From Crystallibacter degradans (lineage in GTDB: Bacteria; Actinomycetota; Actinomycetes; Actinomycetales; Micrococcaceae): a stretch of 64,000 bases of DNA. A model generated the notes under the pieces. It made no database searches. It was not told where the DNA came from and worked only from the letters and a program-made list of their open reading frames with translations. The position numbers and the translations under genes are program-made. Below are positions 6,624 to 14,107 of the stretch, one piece after another. The stretch is taken from assembly GCF_012952295.1 (NCBI RefSeq), contig NZ_JABBCH010000016.1, positions 21,645 through 85,644 on the forward strand. The letters are read 5' to 3'. Numbering within the stretch: the stretch's first letter is position 1; every line of letters begins with the position of its first letter.

Positions 6624-8174
6624 GCCGTCCGGCAGCCTGGCGAGGACCGCCTCGCAGCTGCGGACCACAATCTGGCAGGCTTCCGCGGCACTGCGGTCGG
6701 TCATCGGGTTCTCGGCCAGTGTGCGCCAGCGGCGCAGGCAGGCCAGGGCTTCGCCCCGCAGTGCCTCCGACGACGTGCCGTCGGGCAGGCCGAGCCGGAG
6801 TGCGGGCAATATCCCCCGGCCGCCGATCAGGCGTTCGGCCTCTGACGCCAACTCCTTGGGCAGGTCCAGGCCCGTGGTCCGAGCGGTAGCCAGCAGGCGC
6901 AGCTCCCGGAATTCATGGGCACCGGCCTGGATCCGTTCGAGCAATGCTGCCACCCGCTCCGTTCCGGCCCGGGGCCGCTCGCGGAGAAGGGCCTCCACAG
7001 CGGCCAAGGCGGTCCGCGCCTTGAGCTGTGTGGCGCGGGCCTGGAACTGGCCGGACATCAGATGAAGCAGGTCATCCAGTCCGCTGCGGCGGGCGAGCTC
7101 GTGCGCCAGCGCCGTCGGTTCGCCGATGCCGCCCCGGATAAGAGCCGTTGACATCCGGATTCCGAACAGGCCAAACCGTTCCAACAGGGCTGCCCGGACC
7201 TCGGGACCGGCTTCCAGCCCTTCGGCGGGACGGGCAAACCTGTCGGCAGAGAGCAGCATACGTTCGCGTTCCGACCGGTCCAGCCGGGCCAGTTCCAGCA
7301 ACGCAGTGAACTCCGCTTGACGCAGGGTACGCGCACTTTGGGCCAGCAGGCCAGCGATGGGCACGACGCCCAGGGCCAGTGAGCGCAGGGTGCCGTCGCG
7401 CCGGTAGCGTTCGGCGATCTCGCCTGCCGAAAGCAGTGAGTCGATCCGTCCGGCGCCGATCTCATCTGCGCGCGAGAGTACTGCGAGCGCGTTGACTGTC
7501 CCCGACTGGCCTGCCGCAGTGTCCTTGAAGGCCTCCAAGAACCTCAGGTCGGCGGCATGCAGGTGGCGCATCAGGTAGACCATGGCGTCGGCTTCGGAGG
7601 GCGTATCCCGGGGCGTGAGGAAATCTGTGGAACGCGCGGACACCTCGCCCGAGAGCGAAGCTATGCCCGGGGTGTCGATCAGGGTCAGCTCCCGCAGTCC
7701 CTTGGCTGGCCAGTCCACCACCAGCCGGTCGACCTCCTCGGCGCGGGTGGCGCCCATGTCGAAGACCAGCCTGCCCTCAACTCTTCTGATGGGCAGTGTT
7801 CGAGGTTCAGTTGCAGGTCCGCCTGGTCCGCCGAGCGCCGGGTACAACGTGATCCGCGGGGTGTCCCGGAAGCGGTACCAGGTCACCACGCGGGTGCACT
7901 CGGCGGTGTCGGTGGGCGCGATCTCCTCCCCGATGATGGCGTTGAGCAGTGTGGACTTCCCGGCCTTCACCATGCCGGCGATCGCCACCCGCAATGGTTC
8001 GGCAAGCCGGCGCTGGTACCCCTCGAGCGCGCGCCGCGTATCCGGATCATCCGCGTACGCCTCGATGGCCTGCCGCAGGAGATCCGGAACGGCGTCGATG
8101 GCGGAACCGTTCGCGCTGGAGCCGTTCACCCCGGAGCCGTTCACCCCGGTGCCGTTCACCCCGGTGCCGTTCAC
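6531..8174 (-). CDS. iniC: IniC-like dynamin-family GTPase
   Basis: A 547-residue bacterial dynamin-like protein. The GTPase domain has a P-loop GMVKAGKST (67-75), switch threonines at about 89-94, the G3 motif DTPG (167-170) and a G4-like LSRAD at about 233. A long helical stalk follows. In mycobacteria IniA and IniC are paired dynamin-like proteins; IniA is known to act in membrane fission and the locus responds to cell-wall inhibitors. Here the GTG start overlaps the iniA stop by four bases (GTGA), so translation is coupled. The first 25 residues are five V-N-G-(T/S)-(G/S) repeats coded by tandem 15-bp units, giving several possible in-frame GTG starts. No obvious membrane segment is seen. 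Confidence 0.85.
   Translation of the reverse strand: MNGTGVNGTGVNGSGVNGSSANGSAIDAVPDLLRQAIEAYADDPDTRRALEGYQRRLAEPLRVAIAGMVKAGKSTLLNAIIGEEIAPTDTAECTRVVTWYRFRDTPRITLYPALGGPGGPATEPRTLPIRRVEGRLVFDMGATRAEEVDRLVVDWPAKGLRELTLIDTPGIASLSGEVSARSTDFLTPRDTPSEADAMVYLMRHLHAADLRFLEAFKDTAAGQSGTVNALAVLSRADEIGAGRIDSLLSAGEIAERYRRDGTLRSLALGVVPIAGLLAQSARTLRQAEFTALLELARLDRSERERMLLSADRFARPAEGLEAGPEVRAALLERFGLFGIRMSTALIRGGIGEPTALAHELARRSGLDDLLHLMSGQFQARATQLKARTALAAVEALLRERPRAGTERVAALLERIQAGAHEFRELRLLATARTTGLDLPKELASEAERLIGGRGILPALRLGLPDGTSSEALRGEALACLRRWRTLAENPMTDRSAAEACQIVVRSCEAVLARLPDGSAPRPTVRLVLGAEPGVGAGQQTDQQRRTG
8100..8174 (-). repeat. Five tandem 15-bp units at the start of iniC
   Basis: Reading the minus strand from 8174, units GTGAACGGCACCGGG (twice identical), GTGAACGGCTCCGGG, GTGAACGGCTCCAGC and GCGAACGGTTCCGCC follow each other. 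Each of the first four starts with an in-frame GTG, so copy-number change would alter the N-terminus without breaking the frame. Confidence 0.9.
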
Positions 8175-10000
8175 ACCTTGCCTGCCAGGGCCGGCTCGCT
8201 GTCCAACTGCTGGGCATGTCTGCGCAGGGTGTCGACGCGCTTAAGCACGGCCTTGATCTCCCGGATACGCTGTTCACGTTCGAGCGTGTAGCTGGCCGCG
8301 GCTTTTTGCGCGGCGAGCACGGAGTCCGACAGGGAGCGGTGGTGTTCCTCGGCGATTTCGGTGAAGTGGTCGCGCGTTCCGCGCTGGACCAGCCGGAGCC
8401 GGTCTTTGAGCTGTTTGCCGACTTGGAAGACGACTTCGTCAATTTGCCGGCGCACCAGTGTCTTCGCTTCGTTTTGGCGCCGTTTGAGTCGGGCTTCCTT
8501 GTCTTCGCGGTAGGCTTTCCCGCCGAGCAGCAGACCTGCGCCGACGGAGAGCGGGTTGATCAGCGACATGCCGACGATGCCGGTGAGCAGGCCGAACATC
8601 AGCACGCCGCCGTAGGAGCCGCGCATGCCAATGAGGATTTTCTGCAAGGGGCTGAGCCGGCCGGGGTCCAGCGCCGGGACGGGGACAACCGGGTCGAGCA
8701 CGTCGTCTGTGTCATCGACCTGGAGGACCGGCAGGGGCACTTCGTCCTGGGCGAAGTGTTCGGCGACCTGTCCGGAGAGCCATTGTGCGCGTTCGTTGGT
8801 CCAGACGAAGGTGTCCGAGACGGCGGACGCAACGCGTTGTTCCAGCCACTCGGTGAACTGTTCCCAGACCGGTCCCGGGTCTGCTGCGTCGATGGCCTGT
8901 TCGGCATCACGCTGGATGCTGCGCAGCCGGTCGCGCAGGTCGTGTTCCATGTCGGCGATGAGGTCGCTGACGCCGTCGTTGAGCGTCGTCTGCCAGCGTG
9001 CGGAACGCTGGCGCTGCACGTCGGCGCGTTCCTTGGCCGCTTCCAGCCCGGCGATCATCTGCGGGGTGCCTTCCGGGTTTTGAAGCGCACTGAGTTCGGA
9101 TTGCAGCGACAGGCGCAGGTGTTCGGTGCTGGAGAGCAGGTCGTGGGCGACGGAGCGGCGCTGGAGCCGTTCGGCCTGGCCGAGGACTTCCTGGCGCAGG
9201 TAGGTCACGAGCGCGGGAAAGCCGGATTCGGCGTTGAGTTCGTTGTCGTTATGACGGGCTGCGTGCAGGCGCAGTTCGGAAGAGACCGGCAGCAGCGGGA
9301 TGTCCGGGCCGACATTATCCAGGTGGCCCCGGTCCAGTTCCGCGACCTGCCGCCACTGCGGGTACAGGTCTGTTTTGGAGAGTACGCAGGCCACGTTGGG
9401 GCAGATTCGCATGGCTTGGCGCAGGAACCGGATCTCTGGCTCCGTGTACTCCTGTGAGGCGTCGGAGACCAGCAGCATGGCATCCGCCGTCGGCAGAGCG
9501 GTCAGGGTGGTGAACGAATGGGTCGAATTCAGGCCGCCGACCCCGGGAGAGTCCACCAGGGTCAGCCCGCCGGAGAGGAGCTTCCGCGGCAGGGAGACTT
9601 CAGCGGCGGCAAGGCGGCGGCGGTTGCCGGGATTGCCGTTCTCGGACACGTAGGCGGCGAGGTCCTCGATGGGCACCTGGCGGCGCTCGAGTTCCGGTTC
9701 GCCGTCGCCGTCCTGGCTGCCCTCCCGGGGAACCATGATGGTGGCGGAGGCCGGGTCCCCGTGCCGGACCACGGTTGGCACGGAGGTGGCGATATCGTCG
9801 TCGACCGGGCAGACAGGGGCGTTGACGAGCGCGTTGATCAACTTGCTCTTGCCCTGCTTGAACTCACCGACCACGATCACGCGGACATTCGGATCGAGCA
9901 CCCGCCGGCGGGTTTGCTCCAGCCTGCGGCGCAGATCCGCCCGATCGGCATCCGCCGCCAGTTCGATGCTCTGCTCCACGAGCTTGACCAGTTCTGCCAT
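8171..10000 (-). CDS. iniA: IniA-like dynamin-family GTPase
   Basis: The 609-residue protein has a complete dynamin GTPase core: P-loop GEFKQGKSK (45-53), G2 threonine near T72-T76, G3 DSPG (150-153) and G4 SKTD (208-211). A helical bundle follows, interrupted by a hydrophobic paddle at about 464-495 (GGVLMFGLLTGIVGMSLINP), the expected membrane-binding tip, and then a coiled tail. This matches mycobacterial IniA, a fission dynamin. ATG 10000 follows a strong AGGAGGAGG. A long hairpin separates it from iniB upstream, and it overlaps iniC downstream by four bases. The likely role is membrane remodelling during envelope stress. Confidence 0.88.
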   Translation of the reverse strand: MAELVKLVEQSIELAADADRADLRRRLEQTRRRVLDPNVRVIVVGEFKQGKSKLINALVNAPVCPVDDDIATSVPTVVRHGDPASATIMVPREGSQDGDGEPELERRQVPIEDLAAYVSENGNPGNRRRLAAAEVSLPRKLLSGGLTLVDSPGVGGLNSTHSFTTLTALPTADAMLLVSDASQEYTEPEIRFLRQAMRICPNVACVLSKTDLYPQWRQVAELDRGHLDNVGPDIPLLPVSSELRLHAARHNDNELNAESGFPALVTYLRQEVLGQAERLQRRSVAHDLLSSTEHLRLSLQSELSALQNPEGTPQMIAGLEAAKERADVQRQRSARWQTTLNDGVSDLIADMEHDLRDRLRSIQRDAEQAIDAADPGPVWEQFTEWLEQRVASAVSDTFVWTNERAQWLSGQVAEHFAQDEVPLPVLQVDDTDDVLDPVVPVPALDPGRLSPLQKILIGMRGSYGGVLMFGLLTGIVGMSLINPLSVGAGLLLGGKAYREDKEARLKRRQNEAKTLVRRQIDEVVFQVGKQLKDRLRLVQRGTRDHFTEIAEEHHRSLSDSVLAAQKAAASYTLEREQRIREIKAVLKRVDTLRRHAQQLDSEPALAGKV

Positions 10001-10020
10001 ACCTGCCTCCTCCTGGGTGC

Positions 10021-10092
10021 CAACGGCCTAACGCACAGACCTGCCCGGCAGGATCCCCCTTCCCTTCCTGCCGGGCCGGCTGTGCACCGTTG
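10021..10092 (-). promoter_or_regulatory. Large interrupted hairpin between iniB and iniA
   Basis: Three nested pairs of arms face each other: CAACGG (10021-10026) with CCGTTG (10087-10092), GCACAG (10033-10038) with CTGTGC (10080-10085), and CCCGGCAGGA (10044-10053) with TCCTGCCGGG (10066-10075). It lies between the iniB stop and the iniA ribosome binding site. It could partially terminate transcription or stabilise the 3' end of the iniB message, setting a high IniB to IniA ratio. No T run follows, so read-through is expected. Confidence 0.75.
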
Positions 10093-10107
10093 AGTCTGAG
10101 TCGATGA

Positions 10108-11343
10108 TCAGTCTTGGACTACGACTGCACTTTCCTCGACCTCGTTGCCTGCAACGACGAAGTTGTCTTCGACGTTGGTCGACTCTTCGTTGAAGGACTC
10201 TTCGAACTCGACCTCGAGGTCGGTGTTCTGGGAGTTGTCCTGGAACGAATCGTTGATCAACGTGTTCTCGGAGTTGTCTGTGAATTCGTCGTTGTCCTCG
10301 AACTCGAACTCCGTGGTGGTTTCATTGCCGACATTATCGAGGTTGTTTTCTTCATTGCCGACGTCGTTGCGGTTGCCATCGATGCCGTCGTTGTCTTCGC
10401 TGTTGTCCTCGTTGCCAACGATGTTGTTGTTGCCGTCAATGCCGTCGTTGTCCTGGAAGGAGTCCTCGATCTCGACATCAACTTCGGTCTTGTCGACGTC
10501 AACGTCGTTGTTGTTGCCGTCGATGCCGTCGTTGTCCTCGTTGCCGACTTCGTTGCGGTTGCCGTCAATCCCGTCGTTGTCTTCGCTGTTGTCCTCGTTG
10601 AAGGATTCGTCGATGTCGACTTCCTTATTGAAGGAGTCCGTGACGGTGGTGTCCTCACTGCCGATTTCGACGTCGGCGTTGCCCTCTGCCTCAATGTCGA
10701 TGTTGGTGGAGTTGTCTTCGGAGTTGTCCTGGTCAACATCGTCGCCGGCAGCGATGGAATCATCACCGTTGGCTACATTCGCGTCCTTGCCGGCGGCAAC
10801 CGAGTCGTCACCGGACGCGATGACCGCGTCGTTGTCGAAGATCTGGGTGACGTCGCCATCGGCCCAGATGTTCTGGTTCACGGACTGGTCGTTGATGGTA
10901 TCCCGGTCATCCACGGTGGAGGTGTAGGAGTACTCGTTGACGATGTGGGTCAGCTGCTGGACCGCGTGGCCGTGGTCGTCGTCGTCGCGGTGTCCGTGGT
11001 CATCGTCGTCCCGGCCACGGTCCTCGTCGCGGTCCCAGTCGCGGCCGCCGCCCCCGCCGCCGCCGTCGTCGTTGTTATTTCCCCCGTCGCTGTCCGGATT
11101 GTTGTGGTCGATCCGCGAGGAGTTGTCCCCCGTGTTGTACTCGCGGTCGAAGGAAGCACCGACGCCAACCGGGGCGAAGTCGAGCACTACCGGCATGACC
11201 GCGTCGACATCGTCCGAGCAGACGTCGCTGAGGCCGGCGTGCTCCAGCTCCCGCTCGGGGTCCTCGCGGAAGGCGTGGGCCGCCTCGGGATCCCGGAGCA
11301 GGTTCATGATGAATTCAAGAAGGGTGTTCGCAAGTGTAGGCAT
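10108..11343 (-). CDS. iniB: IniB-like acidic Asn/Asp-repeat protein
   Basis: Residues 1-60 form the small helical IniB N-terminal domain (TLLEFIMNLLRDPEAAHAFREDP). The remaining 350 residues are extremely acidic and low in complexity, with a Gly/Asp-rich patch (about 80-125) followed by repeats such as SEDNDGIDGNRNDVGNE and NEDNDGIDGNNN, and V-E-x-E-x-S-F-N/Q-x-D-N segments. There is no signal peptide or membrane helix. The mycobacterial IniB is a glycine-rich protein of unknown function encoded just ahead of iniA, which supports the name. It is preceded by its own upstream element after the iniR stop. The regular G-x-D-G-N pattern could form a beta-solenoid or a calcium-binding surface, which is a guess. 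Confidence 0.82.
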   Translation of the reverse strand: MPTLANTLLEFIMNLLRDPEAAHAFREDPERELEHAGLSDVCSDDVDAVMPVVLDFAPVGVGASFDREYNTGDNSSRIDHNNPDSDGGNNNDDGGGGGGGRDWDRDEDRGRDDDDHGHRDDDDHGHAVQQLTHIVNEYSYTSTVDDRDTINDQSVNQNIWADGDVTQIFDNDAVIASGDDSVAAGKDANVANGDDSIAAGDDVDQDNSEDNSTNIDIEAEGNADVEIGSEDTTVTDSFNKEVDIDESFNEDNSEDNDGIDGNRNEVGNEDNDGIDGNNNDVDVDKTEVDVEIEDSFQDNDGIDGNNNIVGNEDNSEDNDGIDGNRNDVGNEENNLDNVGNETTTEFEFEDNDEFTDNSENTLINDSFQDNSQNTDLEVEFEESFNEESTNVEDNFVVAGNEVEESAVVVQD

Positions 11344-11443
11344 GGTATTCCCTCAATCTGAAAGGTGTGTGAACTTGGTTTCGCCGAGCTGGTTGCCTGG
11401 CTTGCTTCAAACGTAGGTCCGGGGTGGCGGGGCCTGCATCGGG

Positions 11444-11485
11444 GTTATCTCCCCCTGTGCGGCTACCCCCAATAGGGGTTTGGAC
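11444..11485 (-). promoter_or_regulatory. Candidate iniB promoter with shared upstream element
   Basis: On the minus strand GTCCAAACCCCT (11485 down to 11474) directly precedes a possible -35 TTGGGG (11472-11467) and, after 17 bases, a -10 GATAAC (11449-11444). The same 12-mer occurs before the Hsp70-like gene at 16373-16384. A GGGG-N6-CCCC palindrome lies at 11441-11454. An activator binding just upstream of -35, such as IniR, would fit. Confidence 0.5.
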
Positions 11486-11496
11486 GTCCCCCAGCA

Positions 11497-14106
11497 TTAG
11501 GGAGGACCGGATGCTTCCTCGCCCAGCGATAGGCGCAGTTGCGCCAGCAGCTCCGAGCGTGTGGCGGCCCCCAGCCGGCGGCGGATCCTGGCGATGTGGT
11601 GCTCGGCAGTGCGAGGCGAGATGAAGATCGCGGCGCCGATTTCGCGGTACGTCTTGCCTTCCAGCACCAGCCGGGCGACCTCACGCTCTCGGGGACTCAG
11701 GACCGCACCCTCCGAGCCGGCGTCGGCCGGCTGTCCTGCCGAAGGCCTAACGGTGGTACGGACCGCCGGCAGCGTTGGAACGGGCTCGGTTTCCGCGCTG
11801 ACGGAGACCACGGATCCGGGATGAAGGTCCCGGGCGCAGGCGAGCAGCCTGGCCATGTCCTTGCGCTCGTCGGCGCGCGGGGCGGCATGGCCGGCCAACC
11901 GGGAGCCGTCCCAGGTCATCCCGACCGCGGCCAGCCCGCGTGCCGCAGCTTCAACCGCGTCGACGTCGATATGGCCGGCAAGGACTGCTACCCAGGACCG
12001 GCCGGCGGCCGCCAGGACGGAGGCCAGATGGTTATTCCCGGAGGCACGGACCAGCGCCGATGCATGGGGCGCAAGGTCCGACGGCCGCTCCGCCAGGATG
12101 GCGGCCTGGACCGCGTGCCAGCGCAGCGGAATCGACCACAGCGGAGGATCACCGAGACGCTCCAGCAACGCCCAGGCCTCGGCGAGCTGCGGCTCCAGCC
12201 GGGCCGAATCACGCAGCCGCGCGGCCGCGACGGCCAGTTCACCGAACGGCAGCAGGCTGTAGAGGTCCACCGAGACGTGCAGGATGCGCTCGCGGGCGCG
12301 CTGCCAGGCGTGGACGAGGGCAGCGGTGTCATCGGTCCGGCGAGCCAGGCCTACTTCCAGCGCGTCGAACAGCAGCTCGTCCCGGGGCGCGAGCCCGCCC
12401 TCGCAGGCGCCGGCTTCGGTGATGGCCGCACGGGCCCGGTCCGGGCGGTCCAGCTGCATGGCCGTCCAGGCGCGCAGCAGCAACAACCTGGGACGCGCCG
12501 CCGGGCCGGCCTGCTCTCCGGCCAAGGCATCGTCCAGAACGGAGTCGGCCACGGCCGGTTCGCCGCTGTGCAGGGCCACCAGCGCAGCCAGCGCCGCCGG
12601 GACTTCCGGGAGCGGAATGCTGCTGCCGGACGCCGTCATCATGTCCGATGCCCGGATCAGGGCGGGCAGGGCATGGGTTGGTTGCGCCGCAATGGACGCG
12701 CTGATCCCCTCCCCCATAAGTCCGACGGCGACAGCGGCGAGCGTGGGCGAGCCGCTTGGCCCCGGGGCCTTGAGCATGGTTTCGGCGCCTTCGCGGTCGC
12801 CAATGCCGATCATTGCGACGGCGGCTAGCGAAGCCGAGGGGCCGGTCCTGTCCGCTCCCAGCCACCGGTAGACTTCCGCACTGCGTACCAGCATGCCGCG
12901 CTGTGCCCAGGTGGCCGCGGCTACGTCCACCCCGCGGAGGAGGTCGGGGGCACCTTCGCTAGAGAGCAGGTTGTCCAAAATCCGGCCGGCGCCGTCAAGG
13001 TCGCCCACGGCGGAGGCGGCCTGGGCCCGGCGGGCCGCGGTAGTGAGTTCGTCGGAGCCGGCGGCGCCCGCTTCATCATAGAGGGCTGAGGCGAGCGCGG
13101 GCCGTTCGGCCAGCACGTTGTCGCCTTCGCGCTCCAAGGCCCGGGCGATCCGCGGGTCCCTTAATCCGCCGCGCGCGAGTCCGCGGGCGACGTCGCCGAG
13201 TGAACGTCCCTCCGCGGTGAAGGCATCCACCAGCGCCCGCTGCGCCTCGCGGACCCGGTACGGCGGTGTCGCGGCCAGCACGGCCTGGCGCACCAGCGGG
13301 ACCAGCCTTCCGTCCGCGCGCAGCAGCCCCGCGGCCCGCGCCCTGGTGACCAGGTGGTCGAGGCTTTCCGCGGCCTGGTCCAAGGCTGGCGGCATTTGCC
13401 CGGCGAGGTCGAAACCGACGCTCAGGGCGAGCAGCAGGTCGGACAGTCCGCCGTCGATCTTTTCGAGTTCGTAGCCAAGCTGGTCCATCAGACCACGCGA
13501 ACGGTGCGGTTCAGCCAGGACACTGCTGCCATGCCGGCCGATCGCTTCCACCACCAGGTGCACCAGCCAGGGCATGCCGGCGGTAGCCTCCGCCAACTTG
13601 TCCACGAGCGACGCCGTGGGGGCAGCTTCCAGCACTTCCGCAGCCCGCGCGTGGATCTCCTCGCGGGACAGCGGCCCGAGGATCACCGGGGCGTGATGCT
13701 GCTCCAAGACGTCGGAGAGACGTCTCAATGCGCCCGGCTGCGGCCAGGGCCGGTACGCAACCACGAGGTTTACGTCCCGCTCCTCGACCACCGAAGCGAG
13801 CTGGGCCAAGGCCCTATCGCTGAGTCCATGAGCGTCATCGATCAGCACCGCACCGCGTGCATTGACCGTGCAGAGATCGAGATCCGTGGCGCTGAGGTCC
13901 ACGCAATTGCGCAGAACATGGAGGCCCATGGCGCTGTACTGTGCTTCAAGATCGTCCAGCAAAACGGTCTTCCCTGTTCCGCCGGCACCAACGATACCGG
14001 CCAGCAACCGCGATTCCGGAGCGGCCGCTACCTCGGCCAGGAAAGAGGCAGCAACGGTGGGGCGGAGCGGGCGCGATCCGATCCCCGCGAAACTTGTCTC
14101 CACCAT
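11497..14106 (-). CDS. iniR: IniR-like ATPase/LuxR-family transcriptional regulator
   Basis: An 869-residue STAND/LAL-type regulator. The N-terminal NTPase has Walker A GAGGTGKT (40-47) and Walker B AVLIDD (86-91), a long helical sensor region resembles TPR-like repeats, and a C-terminal LuxR winged helix reads LSPREREVARLVLEG...ISPRTAEHHIARIRRRLG. Mycobacterial IniR has this architecture and controls the iniBAC genes. The start codon lies one base after the Hsp70 stop, so these two genes are translated together. The fused sensor probably binds a metabolite or partner protein; ATP-driven oligomerisation is typical of the class. Confidence 0.85.
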   Translation of the reverse strand: MVETSFAGIGSRPLRPTVAASFLAEVAAAPESRLLAGIVGAGGTGKTVLLDDLEAQYSAMGLHVLRNCVDLSATDLDLCTVNARGAVLIDDAHGLSDRALAQLASVVEERDVNLVVAYRPWPQPGALRRLSDVLEQHHAPVILGPLSREEIHARAAEVLEAAPTASLVDKLAEATAGMPWLVHLVVEAIGRHGSSVLAEPHRSRGLMDQLGYELEKIDGGLSDLLLALSVGFDLAGQMPPALDQAAESLDHLVTRARAAGLLRADGRLVPLVRQAVLAATPPYRVREAQRALVDAFTAEGRSLGDVARGLARGGLRDPRIARALEREGDNVLAERPALASALYDEAGAAGSDELTTAARRAQAASAVGDLDGAGRILDNLLSSEGAPDLLRGVDVAAATWAQRGMLVRSAEVYRWLGADRTGPSASLAAVAMIGIGDREGAETMLKAPGPSGSPTLAAVAVGLMGEGISASIAAQPTHALPALIRASDMMTASGSSIPLPEVPAALAALVALHSGEPAVADSVLDDALAGEQAGPAARPRLLLLRAWTAMQLDRPDRARAAITEAGACEGGLAPRDELLFDALEVGLARRTDDTAALVHAWQRARERILHVSVDLYSLLPFGELAVAAARLRDSARLEPQLAEAWALLERLGDPPLWSIPLRWHAVQAAILAERPSDLAPHASALVRASGNNHLASVLAAAGRSWVAVLAGHIDVDAVEAAARGLAAVGMTWDGSRLAGHAAPRADERKDMARLLACARDLHPGSVVSVSAETEPVPTLPAVRTTVRPSAGQPADAGSEGAVLSPREREVARLVLEGKTYREIGAAIFISPRTAEHHIARIRRRLGAATRSELLAQLRLSLGEEASGPP

Positions 14107-14107
14107 G

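Noticed and set aside
8100..8174. Possible CRISPR-like repeat
   Set aside because: Units are contiguous without spacers and lie in frame in iniC; it is a coding tandem repeat.
10114..11361. 415-codon frame opposite iniB
   Set aside because: Valine-rich product mirrors the Asp/Asn codons of iniB; no ribosome binding site or homology.
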